Part shown: one piece after another, positions 7,366 through 16,007 of the stretch
How the letters are laid out: each line of letters begins with the position of its first letter
How positions within the stretch are numbered: the first letter of the stretch is position 1
Source: a virus
DNA length: 22,081 nt
Strand: one strand, 5' to 3'
IMG/VR virus record: IMGVR_UViG_3300027782_000399
Span: 1-22,081 of that record
Notes under the pieces: generated by a model
Told to the model about the DNA's origin: nothing
Databases searched by the model: none
What the model saw: the letters and a program-made list of their open reading frames with translations, nothing else
Position numbers and translations under genes: made by a program

Positions 7366-7788
7366 TTATTGCAAGAAAATTAATTTATACTTAGCAGAAT
7401 TAATGCTAGACTTAACATTATCTAATTCATTAATGATTTCTGAATAAGGCATAATAGCTTGCAAGTTATTTACCTTATTATATAAAGAACGTAGATAAGA
7501 GACTGCCTCATCTTTTGTTTTAATAGTTGGTAAACTTACATCTCCATATGAAAGTAATTTTTCTGAGGCACCTTGATAAGCTTCTGCAATAATATCAGCA
7601 TGCTCTGGTAATGCATCATAAATTACATTTAAAGCAGTATGAGCAGCAAAAGAACCTACACCAGTTACTAACAAATGTGCAATATGTAATTTAGTTCCTG
7701 CATTCATCATCTCAACTACTAAGTCAGATGTTGCTTTATCTAAATTATTTTCAGAGCCATTAGAAGGGCGTTGTAATTTTTGTATCAT
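7366..7788 (-). CDS. Dps/ferritin-like four-helix protein (140 aa)
   Basis: Residues 35-73 align without gaps to the ferroxidase region of E. coli Dps. H38, H50, D65 and E69 fall at the spacing of Dps H51, H63, D78 and E82; the fifth ligand, D67, is replaced by N54. LHIAH, the small Gly-rich linker GVGSFAAH and AEAYQG are also Dps-like. The rest is helical, fitting a four-helix bundle, and 140 residues is slightly short for Dps. Known relatives bind iron and protect DNA from peroxide; short phage proteins of this fold exist, but their role is unclear. The gene sits 5 bases after a connector gene inside the virion operon, so a structural or packaged role is plausible. Iron oxidation activity is uncertain because one ligand is changed. 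Confidence 0.65.
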   Translation of the reverse strand: MIQKLQRPSNGSENNLDKATSDLVVEMMNAGTKLHIAHLLVTGVGSFAAHTALNVIYDALPEHADIIAEAYQGASEKLLSYGDVSLPTIKTKDEAVSYLRSLYNKVNNLQAIMPYSEIINELDNVKSSINSAKYKLIFLQ

Positions 7789-7793
7789 TTTCT

Positions 7794-8495
7794 TTAATTA
7801 TTTCTTTCAGCATTTTGTGTGCCACGTGAAAACTGATTTACAGATTCAATATCTCCAGCAAGAATACTTGCAGTCTCATCTATTAGTAACTCTACAATAT
7901 CATCTTTAAACTCACAGATAACATTAGTTGCAGAGGTAAGTCCAGTGTATGGGTCTATTGCACCAGCAATTTGTATATAAATAGGTTTTCTATAATATGT
8001 AAGAATTGGGTCAACAATAGTAAAAAGGTCATCATGATAAATTTTTATCCTGTTACCCATTATTGTACAAAAAGTTTCACCCCATTCAAAACTAGGTTTC
8101 CTAAACTCATCACTTAATAAACTAGCTATGTTAGCTTCTTCAGCTAAATATACAGTCATTGAATCAGCAGGACAACATTTAGATAATGCATCAGTTGATA
8201 TCCTTTTATATTGTAGATAATCAGCTGGTAGCAAATTAGATTCAAAATACCCTTTTTTATTTATTCCAGTAATTGGGAGATCTAATAATAAAATCTGTAT
8301 ATCATCTATACGTCTTTTAGATCCTTCATCACCCTCACGAAAAACATTACTACCATGTAGTTGTCTTCTAACCCATTCTAATTGAGCTTTGTTAAAAGCT
8401 TCAATAATTTGCCAGGCCTCAAGATTATCATAATCATTAGAGGCTAACTTATTAAGTCGCTGCTTAATTTTTAACTGAAGTATATCGTTATTCAT
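7794..8495 (-). CDS. Putative head-tail connector / neck adaptor (233 aa)
   Basis: The N-terminus is helical (IKQRLNKLASNDYDNLEAWQ, then IIEAFNKAQLEWVRRQL), the middle is beta-rich with YYRKPIYIQIAG, and the C-terminus is a helix with DDIVELLIDETASILAGDIE followed by a polar SRGTQNAERNN tail. This helix-beta-helix architecture and the length resemble portal-adjacent ring or adaptor proteins of podovirus-like and crAss-like phages. It lies between head genes and the tail/fibre genes and follows a hairpin that may weaken transcription from upstream. Assignment rests on architecture and synteny; no catalytic motif is expected. Confidence 0.55.
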   Translation of the reverse strand: MNNDILQLKIKQRLNKLASNDYDNLEAWQIIEAFNKAQLEWVRRQLHGSNVFREGDEGSKRRIDDIQILLLDLPITGINKKGYFESNLLPADYLQYKRISTDALSKCCPADSMTVYLAEEANIASLLSDEFRKPSFEWGETFCTIMGNRIKIYHDDLFTIVDPILTYYRKPIYIQIAGAIDPYTGLTSATNVICEFKDDIVELLIDETASILAGDIESVNQFSRGTQNAERNN

Positions 8496-8504
8496 ATCTA
8501 ATTA

Positions 8505-8536
8505 ATTATGGGGATACTGTGTTATATCCCCATAAT
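8505..8536 (-). terminator. Perfect 12-bp intergenic hairpin (weak terminator or processing site)
   Basis: ATTATGGGGATA (8505-8516) and its exact complement TATCCCCATAAT (8525-8536) form a 12-bp stem with an 8-base loop, in the 57-base gap between the 337-aa gene and the connector gene. The minus-strand 3' flank is TAATTAGAT, not a clean T run, so partial termination, RNA processing or 3' end protection is as likely as full termination. Confidence 0.55.
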
Positions 8537-8552
8537 ACTACTTCATATTAGG

Positions 8553-9566
8553 TTAATCTTTCCAATGTTTTTCTACCTTCTCTATAATTTTGTCAGAAAT
8601 ATCCTGGTTTAAAGGATTTTTCATATACTCAATTATATCAGCTGGTGTTCTTCCAAGCATTGTACTAGATTCAAGGTGATAGATAAATCCGTCACTCTTA
8701 CTGATTATATATTTATAAAAAGAGGCATCTTTAACAACAGCTCTGAGTTTAAGGTTTGTCATATCCTCATTAGCTAATGATAAAAACTTTTCTGCTGTTT
8801 TAGTTTTATCTGTCTCAACTGTCTCACCATTAATGTATTTATCCATGTTATCATAAACAATATCATTAGGTGTAGACTTTTTATACTGTGCGCTGTCAAC
8901 ATCTAAAACTTTAGCAACATAAAATAATTTGCCTTGGTTCTTATCAAACATTTTTTGTAACTCAGACAATGCTTTGTTACGTAATTTTTTACTCTCTGTT
9001 TTAATGGTTACAGTCTCTTCAGCTCTATCTAAATAAAACTTTGGTGGTACTGCTCTACGTCTTGCATCATCATAATTTTTAGATACAATAGTAAAACCAT
9101 TTGCCTCAATTGCATAAAGCTTAATAAGATCATAAGGATCTTTACTTGGCTCTAAGAATAAAGGATCATTTCCACATCTTAATGCAATCCTACTCCAAAA
9201 TTCATCATTGTCTGGTTTAAGAAGTTTTATCTTATTCCAAAAATCTGGGTCTTCAGGATTAACAACGTTAGCTGCTAATTCTTTCTCTAATTGGGAAACA
9301 GTTCTTCTAATCTCTTTAATTTTGGCTTCACGTTCATCATCTGGTAAGAATTTTACTTCAGGAGCAAATTCATTTAGCCCAGTTACATAACGCTTAATCC
9401 CATTAATTTCAAGACAAGCTAGTTGTTCCTCATGGAATACCCCATCAAACAGGGATAGACCATATTTCTCAAGACCCATATTATTGATTTGTGCATCAAA
9501 ATAAGGGCGTACACTCACACTACTTTTTTTGTTTTGTGAATACTTTTCTACAATTGTTATACTCAT
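8553..9566 (-). CDS. Conserved-type virion-region protein of unknown function (337 aa)
   Basis: No family is recognised with confidence. The sequence is soluble and charged, with no signal peptide or membrane segment. A helical or coiled-coil stretch with DEREAKIKEIRRTVSQLEKE lies near residues 76-95, followed by PEDPDFWNKIKLLKPDNDEF. The C-terminus holds FIYHLESSTMLGRTPADIIE, then YMKNPLNQDISDKII, and ends in a charged helix. It lies between the capsid-decoration candidate and the connector gene, with hairpins on both sides, which fits a head-associated or cargo protein present at its own level. It could also be an assembly chaperone or internal virion protein. Confidence 0.5.
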   Translation of the reverse strand: MSITIVEKYSQNKKSSVSVRPYFDAQINNMGLEKYGLSLFDGVFHEEQLACLEINGIKRYVTGLNEFAPEVKFLPDDEREAKIKEIRRTVSQLEKELAANVVNPEDPDFWNKIKLLKPDNDEFWSRIALRCGNDPLFLEPSKDPYDLIKLYAIEANGFTIVSKNYDDARRRAVPPKFYLDRAEETVTIKTESKKLRNKALSELQKMFDKNQGKLFYVAKVLDVDSAQYKKSTPNDIVYDNMDKYINGETVETDKTKTAEKFLSLANEDMTNLKLRAVVKDASFYKYIISKSDGFIYHLESSTMLGRTPADIIEYMKNPLNQDISDKIIEKVEKHWKD

Positions 9567-9590
9567 GGTTTTTGTTGGTTTAATAATATT

Positions 9591-9609
9591 GGGGAGCTAT
9601 TAACTCCCC
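9591..9609 (-). terminator. Intergenic GGGGAG/CTCCCC hairpin
   Basis: On the minus strand GGGGAG pairs with CTCCCC across a 7-base loop, six bases past the stop of the 144-aa gene. The 3' flank AATATTATTAAA has few consecutive T, so it may be a weak terminator or a transcript-stabilising hairpin. Confidence 0.5.
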
Positions 9610-9615
9610 TATAGT

Positions 9616-10050
9616 TTAGTTAATTACTGAAAAATGTACATTTACTACAGCATTCAATGCCGCAGAAGCATGCACATTGTAAAGTTTTACTGTAAAGTTA
9701 CCATCTGCAATAGCTGAAATAGTTGCGTATGCAATACCAGTTCCTGCATATAATACAGATAATAAAACTTTTGATGTAGCCAAAACTTTAGTATTTGTTA
9801 CTACAAAAACAGCAGAAGCAGAGGCAGCTAAAGTACTAGATACTGTAGTAATAACACCTGCATCAGCACTAGCAGTAACACCTGTAGTGATACTAGTAGC
9901 TTGAGTTACATTAGCGCTAGTAACAATAGTAGCTTTTGTATTTAATTCAGTTACAACAGCATTAAGATGTCCAAATTTAGCTAAGGACATATCAGCTTCT
10001 TTTATAATAAAAGAATCCGGAGAAGCGGGAGAAAATGTAGAGATTGCCAT
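9616..10050 (-). CDS. Putative capsid decoration / head-fibre protein (144 aa)
   Basis: The N-terminal ADMSLAKFGHLNAVVTELNT (about 19-38) is a short helix-like pattern that I associate with small phage trimeric head proteins. Residues 45-80 are rich in Ala, Thr, Ser and Val and repetitive. The C-terminal half alternates hydrophobic residues like a beta-sandwich (VFVVTNTKVLATSKVLLSVL, then GNFTVKLYNVHA). It is the gene immediately after the capsid gene, has an A-rich leader, and is flanked by hairpins. Decoration or head-fibre function is inferred from position, size and composition. Confidence 0.55.
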   Translation of the reverse strand: MAISTFSPASPDSFIIKEADMSLAKFGHLNAVVTELNTKATIVTSANVTQATSITTGVTASADAGVITTVSSTLAASASAVFVVTNTKVLATSKVLLSVLYAGTGIAYATISAIADGNFTVKLYNVHASAALNAVVNVHFSVIN

Positions 10051-10073
10051 TTTATTTATATTTTTTTAATTAG

Positions 10074-10106
10074 AACCCAGAGCCAGCAACGAAGTGACTC
10101 TGGGTT
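10074..10106 (-). promoter_or_regulatory. Hairpin between capsid gene and decoration-like gene
   Basis: AACCCAGAG (10074-10082) pairs perfectly with CTCTGGGTT (10098-10106), a 9-bp stem with a 15-base loop, 13 bases past the capsid stop. On the minus strand the 3' flank is CTAATTAAAAAAA, with no T run, so a classical terminator is unlikely. An mRNA processing or 3' end stabilising element is the simplest reading. Confidence 0.5.
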
Positions 10107-10119
10107 GATATGTTATTTA

Positions 10120-11739
10120 TTAGAAGCTTCCGCCAGTAATAGGGTTACGCATAACAATTTTCAATACTTTAGTTGGATCTTTAACCCAAACTGCAGGCAT
10201 TGTTTGAGACATCATTACACGGTATCCGTTGAAGTTACCAGAAGACTGGAATCCTTGGCTACGGCCCATATAATCCATAGTTCCGTTTTGGTAGAACCAC
10301 TTCAATTGATTATCCCAAGATAATTTTAACAAGTAAATATTCTCGTTTACGTTATCTGTAATGTCAAAGATAATGAAATTATATGAACTTAAAGGATGAC
10401 CATCAATCAAGGGGTTTTCAATATCGTTAGTGTGCAAGTTGTCAAATGCAGGGTTAAGCACAAACTTAACGTTAGCCAAGAAAGGAATTACATAGCTGGT
10501 GTAAGCAAATCCAAAGTTCAAGTCCATTCCTTTACCAGTAATAGCTCCTACTTCAGATGCATTAATAACCAAACCACTGTTAACCGCTTCTTTCTTAATA
10601 GCCTCGTTAACCAACTTCATACCACCCAAACCAGTTTGAACAATCAACTGACGCTTAGGATCTGGACCTTGGAAGTCAACTTTACCTACGTAGAAGTTGT
10701 ACAACTCAGCACGGAACATTTCCAAAGTGAAACTAGATTTGTTATAGATACGTTTGAAGCTGTTATCCAACTGCTTCCAAAGACCTACTGACAAACGGAT
10801 ATCATCTGGACCATCTTGCTTAATACGTCCACCTTGTCCCCACATTAAGTAGGTCTCAATGTCATTAGCAATTTTGCTCAAGTGAGCAGCTTCCATAGTA
10901 GTTAAGAAAGTCTTACTTAACTGACCATTGTCAAATGCACGTTTAACTGCATCTTTACCCATAGTCTGTACCATAGACTCCAAACTAGTAATAGAAGGAT
11001 CCATAGATTTTTCAAAGTTACGCCAGATTTCTACAACAGGTACAGTACCATCAGCTTTCATTCCACCCTTTAACATCAAGTCAGCACGACTAGAGATAGA
11101 GTAAGATACGTGAGCTTCAGCACCACCTACGAAATTGTAGAATTCACGGAAACCAGCACCATATTGTCCAATATCAGAGAAACGCTCACCGTATTCACCA
11201 CGAGCAGAACCTTTACGGAAAACTTTAGTACCAGCTGCTAAGTATTTGTTATCCAAATATTTTGCATTGTCATTGTTTACTAACTGAACAGTGTAAATGA
11301 AACCATCACCTGTAGGAAGAATATCACTAACAGTTACATACATTTCTAAACCATTGTACTTATCATAAGTGATGATATCACCATGTCCAAAAGAACGCTT
11401 GTTTAATTTAAGTTTGAATGTAGTACCATCAACACCTTTAGTAGCATTTGAAGATTCAATATCTTCTACAATGTAAGGAAGATCTTGAGCAACAGGAACC
11501 TGCCACTTGTACTCTCCACGAGCATTGTCTACAGAGATGATGTTTTTTCCACCAAAACTAGAGAATTGATACAAGGGCATTTCAACTTTCTGAGCCATAG
11601 CCCATAAATCTACTGGACCCATGTCCATAGGTTCACTGCTTTTCAGCATGTTTACGAGGTGATATGAATCTACGTTTGAGCTAGCTTGGTAGCTGGTATC
11701 ACGTAGAAATATACCATTGTTTAAAACTGGAGTTGCCAT
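10120..11739 (-). CDS. Major capsid protein (539 aa)
   Basis: The product should form the icosahedral shell. The sequence is soluble and evenly composed, with no membrane segments. It is opened by MATPVLNNGIFLRDTSYQ and has long mixed alpha/beta stretches such as GMDLNFGFAYTSYVIPFLAN and KFVLNPAFDNLH in the C-terminal half, as expected of an HK97-type shell protein that is larger than usual. It stands in the canonical order portal, scaffold, capsid, and its codon use looks more constrained (fewer rare A/T codons) than its neighbours, as for a highly expressed gene. The leader is a long AAATAAATAAAATAAATAATT stretch with no Shine-Dalgarno. A hairpin follows the stop. I do not see individual catalytic residues, and the call rests on synteny, size and general resemblance. 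Confidence 0.8.
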   Translation of the reverse strand: MATPVLNNGIFLRDTSYQASSNVDSYHLVNMLKSSEPMDMGPVDLWAMAQKVEMPLYQFSSFGGKNIISVDNARGEYKWQVPVAQDLPYIVEDIESSNATKGVDGTTFKLKLNKRSFGHGDIITYDKYNGLEMYVTVSDILPTGDGFIYTVQLVNNDNAKYLDNKYLAAGTKVFRKGSARGEYGERFSDIGQYGAGFREFYNFVGGAEAHVSYSISSRADLMLKGGMKADGTVPVVEIWRNFEKSMDPSITSLESMVQTMGKDAVKRAFDNGQLSKTFLTTMEAAHLSKIANDIETYLMWGQGGRIKQDGPDDIRLSVGLWKQLDNSFKRIYNKSSFTLEMFRAELYNFYVGKVDFQGPDPKRQLIVQTGLGGMKLVNEAIKKEAVNSGLVINASEVGAITGKGMDLNFGFAYTSYVIPFLANVKFVLNPAFDNLHTNDIENPLIDGHPLSSYNFIIFDITDNVNENIYLLKLSWDNQLKWFYQNGTMDYMGRSQGFQSSGNFNGYRVMMSQTMPAVWVKDPTKVLKIVMRNPITGGSF

Positions 11740-11774
11740 AATTATTTATTTTATTTATTTGTTTGTTTGTATTG

Positions 11775-13007
11775 TTAAAATCTTTTAAAAATATTTGCTT
11801 GTCTTGGGATCTTACGCTGTTTAGGTTCTTCCTCTCTATCTTCAGGCATTGTACTAGAAATCTTTCTACCCTGCTCTGTTTTAAGTTGTCTTACAGTGTT
11901 TTCAACCACTTTATTTTTGCCTTGCTCCATGATCTTTGTCTTGTATCCGTCTGGATCAGCCAATAACCACAATGCTTCAGCTACTAATGGGTAGTTAGGT
12001 TCTACAAATTGATGTTTCTCTAACAGGTGTCCCAATAAGTTTGTATTTCTTCCTGAGATAGATGGGTAGTTAGGTTGTACAAGACCAGCATATAACATTG
12101 CTTGGGTCTTCTTGTCTAACTTAATACCAGCTAACTCTGAAGGTTTGAGGGCCTCATATACATTATCCATGTATGCTGATGCTGCTTGCTCTTGTTGTGC
12201 TTTCATTTGCTCTTGTTCAGCAATCTTCTGCGCTACAATAGACTCTTGCATCTTGTCCAACTTTGGTTTAAATTTATTAGCTTGTTGCTCTAATTTACCC
12301 AAGTCTTTCCAAGTTACAATCTCCTCATCAATGTCCTCATCATTGCCAAATCCAGTGGCACGCAAGTATGAACGTACAATTTGTTCTTGATCCATCTCAT
12401 CTGTTGGATCTAAACTACGTACCTCTTCTACTTGAGCTAATGCACTGAATAGACCTTTAAGGTCATTACCCCCGTTTGCTACATACTGTGCAGCATACTG
12501 GAGCTCTTCAGGAAGTGCTTCAAAGAACTCTTTCGGAGTTTGCTCTTTAATTGCCCGCTCTTTTTCTTCAAAATTTGCTTGCAAGAGTTCCTTCCAATCT
12601 TTAAGAGAGTAGTCTTCCATTGGTTTCTCATCTTCAAAACCAATTAAAACACCCTCTTCAATTAACTTAGAGAAGGTTTCCACCATCCCACTCTTATCTA
12701 CTTTAGGTCTGCCACCTTTTGGTAACTCACCTTCTTGATCAATTAAATCATCAACATCAGTTGTTAATTCTTTAAGAACATCATCAGCAGTCTGAGTAGA
12801 AAGAACTGAATTTCCATCCTCATCTTTTTCATCCTCTTTATCTAAGAACGTTAAATCAGTTTTAGGAGTAGAGAAAAAATTGGGTTTCTTCTCTGCTTCT
12901 GTTGGTAGCACGATACTATCGGCTCCCGGAGCTCCACCGAAGATATCATCAATATTGATATCTACTTGTTGTACGGTGGTTTGCTCATTTGGTTTTGCAT
13001 CACTCAT
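11775..13007 (-). CDS. Scaffolding-like capsid assembly protein (410 aa)
   Basis: The N-terminal roughly 100 residues are acidic and probably disordered (LDKEDEKDEDGNS, DVDDLIDQEGELP). The middle is helical with a Glu/Gln-rich coiled coil (EQEQMKAQQEQAASAY, around 265-280). The last residues are basic (PKQRKIPRQANIFKRF), like the capsid-binding tail of scaffolding proteins. It lies directly between portal and capsid genes, where phages usually encode scaffold or head protease. No protease motif is visible, so scaffold is preferred. The 108-base gap before it is A/T-rich, with a weak AGTTT/AAACT hairpin and no promoter I can support. Confidence 0.7.
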   Translation of the reverse strand: MSDAKPNEQTTVQQVDINIDDIFGGAPGADSIVLPTEAEKKPNFFSTPKTDLTFLDKEDEKDEDGNSVLSTQTADDVLKELTTDVDDLIDQEGELPKGGRPKVDKSGMVETFSKLIEEGVLIGFEDEKPMEDYSLKDWKELLQANFEEKERAIKEQTPKEFFEALPEELQYAAQYVANGGNDLKGLFSALAQVEEVRSLDPTDEMDQEQIVRSYLRATGFGNDEDIDEEIVTWKDLGKLEQQANKFKPKLDKMQESIVAQKIAEQEQMKAQQEQAASAYMDNVYEALKPSELAGIKLDKKTQAMLYAGLVQPNYPSISGRNTNLLGHLLEKHQFVEPNYPLVAEALWLLADPDGYKTKIMEQGKNKVVENTVRQLKTEQGRKISSTMPEDREEEPKQRKIPRQANIFKRF

Positions 13008-13115
13008 ATAGTTGGTTTGTTTTTATTTGTACTGTACATTAAAAATATAATATATTAGTTTGTATAAACTTTAAAAATTTGTTATTAAATCTGTATTTCC
13101 TCTAATATAAGGCTA

Positions 13116-15863
13116 TTACTTTTTCTTATTGTCTGGCTTGTCGTATTTATTTTTATTTGTTCTAGCAATTTCTAATTGTTTATTAGCAATTTCTCTTTGA
13201 GAGGCTAGCTTTTCACGCTCAATTGACATCTTATCCATGTTAACTGCTTTTTGTGTAGCAGCAGATTCTTTCTTTAAATCCATCTGTTGGTTAAACTCGT
13301 CACTTTTACGGATATCTTTCAGTGCATCTTGATAATCAGATTGTTGATTCTGATTAATATCTACAGTAGACCCAAAACCGGCAGACCTAATTTCAGCAAT
13401 AACAATATCATTCTGTCTATTCTTCTCATTCTCATCTGCTTCAAATTGCATCTTCATCATAGCTTCTTGATTCTTAGCTTGTAATGCTTGCTCTTGCATT
13501 GACTGCTGTTGCTGCATTTCTTGTTGACGTACTGCTTGTTGTTTTTCTTCAGAAGACTTAAGGATGTGTGTAACTTCAGAGATAGACTCTGCCTTCATGA
13601 TATTACCTAAGTCATAGATAGAAGCACCGGCAGTATTGTTTGTAAGTGCCAATTGCTTTAACTGTTCTAATGTAGCTCTATGATTAGTTTTAGTAGTACA
13701 GAAAATATTAAAATCTCTAAGTAATAAATCTGTACCATTCATTTCAAAATTAACCTTCTCATCATTTGTAGTAATGTACTGCAATCTGATGGATGGTTTA
13801 GTTGAATGATAGTATTGAGCTAAGTCTGTACGCATCTGGTGCACACGAGGCATTAAGTAATCACAGTGATTAATAAAATATGTCTCTGTTTGTGCATAGG
13901 AGTTTGATACAGCTATTCTTACGCCTGTAGCGGTAGCTTGTTCCACTTGCTCTCCCAAACGCTGTGGTGTAATCCCTATGACCTCAAATGCTTGCTGTTT
14001 AAAATAGTTAGCTAATTGAGTTCTAGACATCAAACGTTGTGTCTGTTCTAAGTTTAATACCTGGTAATGTTGGAAGTTAAGAGCATTTTCAGTGTTAGTA
14101 ATAGAAGTATCTAAAGGTAACATCTGGAAGTTCTTCATTGCAACATAAGCTTTTGCCAAGTTGTTCTTTCCCCAATCTTCCCCCAATGAGTGTCTAGGTA
14201 AAGCATTCTGATCTAACATGATCACTGTACCTAATTCATCTACAAGAATATCCGCAATCTGGTTATTAACAATGTTATAACCTATCTGGTATGGTTTCAT
14301 TAAATCTACTAAAGATGTAGACTTAGTATTTCTATCAGAGAATACAGATCCTTCCACTGGTAATTTACAACCATACAAAGTAGCATCCCCTTTAAATTGA
14401 AAAGGTACACGACCTACATTAGCTTTGTTAATACCAATATAAATAGGGTTAATACCACTAGCATTATTATTCATGCCAAAGTATGCAGGATTATTAGGCC
14501 CAATTTTTACACCACCCCACACTTCATTAATCCAAATCCAATCAACATGCTCACCAGCAATTAAATTCTCTTTAGTTTTATTCTTAAATAATGTAGTATC
14601 GTATATAGGCTTTTGAGTAATCTTATATGACTCATCTACAACATCTTGTATAACCTGACCAACCTCATCAATTTTAGTTAAATGACCTACCTTACGTTGT
14701 GACTTCCAATAAATATGAGAGACACGTAACATATCTGTATTTTGATAATCAGTGTAATCCTCTGATTCAGACATGATGTAACTTACAATATCATTACCGG
14801 CTGTACTATTCTGCTCCCATACTGACATAAACTGTCTGTATTGTAGAGAAGGCATATTAGTATTCCATTCATGTGATTTAGTAGCATCATAGTATGAACC
14901 ATCATTCTGCATACCCTGTAATGGATATCCAGCTGCTCTTGTTGGATAAACAGCCTCTAAAGATTCTAATTCTACGTCAGTTAATAAATATCCATACTTG
15001 TCAATAATTCCAGCTACAGTAAGTAATTCAATTTTACCTACCCAGTTACCCTGAGAAATATACCTTATATCAGGAGATTTATGGTAGAAAGTAACTAATG
15101 GATTCCATAACTCTACTTCATAATCATCCTCATTCATCTTAAAGTGCCAGAACTCTCTATCTGTAATTAACATATCACGAAAAGCTCTCTCCTCTAATTC
15201 ATCCATTTTAAATCTCTCCTCATCCACACGCATCTGATGTTCAGCCCATTCCTCTAACATAGACCTATAGTCTTTCTTAAAGAATTGCTCAATCTCTGGT
15301 AATGATTTAAGATTTTCTGGAGCTAAAGCTTTCTGAATTTCAGGGTCTTCCATATCAGCACCCTGTTCAATCATACTCATAACCATTTTACGTTCAGCAT
15401 CAGATAATAATCTTTGCTCAATCATGGCTCTTTTCTGTTCTAGTAATTCATTATAAGAGATTTCATCTACAGTCCTAAAACTAACCCTTGTATTTCTTTT
15501 AGCAAATTCTGCTACTAATACATTAATTACGTTAGGAATAATTGGGTAAAATTTTAACTCTAATGCTGACTGATCTTCTTTTGTAAGTACATCAATTAAT
15601 TCAGCATACTCAACATCCTCTTCAACAACATAGTCTGTCTTATCTATAATTCCTTTGGCAAGCTTATAGTTCTTAGAAAGCCTTCTAGCATTTCTACGTA
15701 ACTGCTTCATACCCTGCCATTCTAACCAATCAAGATTATGCGCAGCCCAATCATCATCCTTCTCTTTTCTAGGAATAAATTGAATGGGTTGAGTAAGGGT
15801 ACTCATTTTATTGTATTCTGCTTTAGCCCCATTTTTGAGCTGCATAGCATTATATAATTGCAT
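13116..15863 (-). CDS. Portal protein (915 aa, crAss-like type)
   Basis: Forms the dodecameric DNA entry channel at one capsid vertex. Support: position just after the large terminase, and the N-terminal core with YPIIPNVINVLVAEFAKRNT (107-126), a region typical of long portals in Bacteroidota phages. Other support comes from internal EHVDWIWINEVWGGVKI and QLANYFKQQAFEVIGITPQR, and a C-terminal Gln/Glu/Lys-rich helical barrel-like tail (about 770-915) with KQQAVRQQEMQQQQSMQEQA. At 915 residues it is much longer than common portals; the extension is the low-complexity helical C-terminus ending in KYDKPDNKKK. Two starts are possible: ATG at 15863 or the internal ATG at residue 20 (MSTLTQ). The first overlaps the upstream 48-aa gene by 14 bases and is kept provisionally. 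Confidence 0.85.
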   Translation of the reverse strand: MQLYNAMQLKNGAKAEYNKMSTLTQPIQFIPRKEKDDDWAAHNLDWLEWQGMKQLRRNARRLSKNYKLAKGIIDKTDYVVEEDVEYAELIDVLTKEDQSALELKFYPIIPNVINVLVAEFAKRNTRVSFRTVDEISYNELLEQKRAMIEQRLLSDAERKMVMSMIEQGADMEDPEIQKALAPENLKSLPEIEQFFKKDYRSMLEEWAEHQMRVDEERFKMDELEERAFRDMLITDREFWHFKMNEDDYEVELWNPLVTFYHKSPDIRYISQGNWVGKIELLTVAGIIDKYGYLLTDVELESLEAVYPTRAAGYPLQGMQNDGSYYDATKSHEWNTNMPSLQYRQFMSVWEQNSTAGNDIVSYIMSESEDYTDYQNTDMLRVSHIYWKSQRKVGHLTKIDEVGQVIQDVVDESYKITQKPIYDTTLFKNKTKENLIAGEHVDWIWINEVWGGVKIGPNNPAYFGMNNNASGINPIYIGINKANVGRVPFQFKGDATLYGCKLPVEGSVFSDRNTKSTSLVDLMKPYQIGYNIVNNQIADILVDELGTVIMLDQNALPRHSLGEDWGKNNLAKAYVAMKNFQMLPLDTSITNTENALNFQHYQVLNLEQTQRLMSRTQLANYFKQQAFEVIGITPQRLGEQVEQATATGVRIAVSNSYAQTETYFINHCDYLMPRVHQMRTDLAQYYHSTKPSIRLQYITTNDEKVNFEMNGTDLLLRDFNIFCTTKTNHRATLEQLKQLALTNNTAGASIYDLGNIMKAESISEVTHILKSSEEKQQAVRQQEMQQQQSMQEQALQAKNQEAMMKMQFEADENEKNRQNDIVIAEIRSAGFGSTVDINQNQQSDYQDALKDIRKSDEFNQQMDLKKESAATQKAVNMDKMSIEREKLASQREIANKQLEIARTNKNKYDKPDNKKK

Positions 15864-15996
15864 AGTCTGTAATTGTTGTGTTAAATTGTTCTATTGTATC
15901 ATTTAAATTAAACTCTATAATCTCCTCATCTTCATCACTATAGTAACTAATATATGTAATATTAATTGTTACATTTTCCATAGCCGTTGTACTCAT
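15850..15996 (-). CDS. Acidic mini-protein between TerL and portal (48 aa)
   Basis: An ATG at 15996 opens 48 codons, starting 11 bases after the terminase stop and overlapping the portal start by 14 bases. The product begins MSTTAMENVTINITYISYYS and contains YSDEDEEIIEFNLND. It reads as a short beta strand pair followed by an acidic helix. It fills the only gap between two packaging genes with coupled spacing, which supports translation. The function is unknown; no homologous family is recognised. It could be spurious if the portal starts at its second ATG. Confidence 0.5.
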   Translation of the reverse strand: MSTTAMENVTINITYISYYSDEDEEIIEFNLNDTIEQFNTTITDYAII

Positions 15997-16007
15997 ACAC
16001 CAATTTA

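Noticed and set aside
10396-10791. 131-aa plus-strand frame
   Set aside because: Antisense to the capsid gene; composition is a shadow of the coding strand.
12112-12390. 92-aa plus-strand frame rich in Ser and Cys
   Set aside because: Antisense to the Gln/Glu-rich part of the scaffold-like gene, which explains the Ser/Cys bias.
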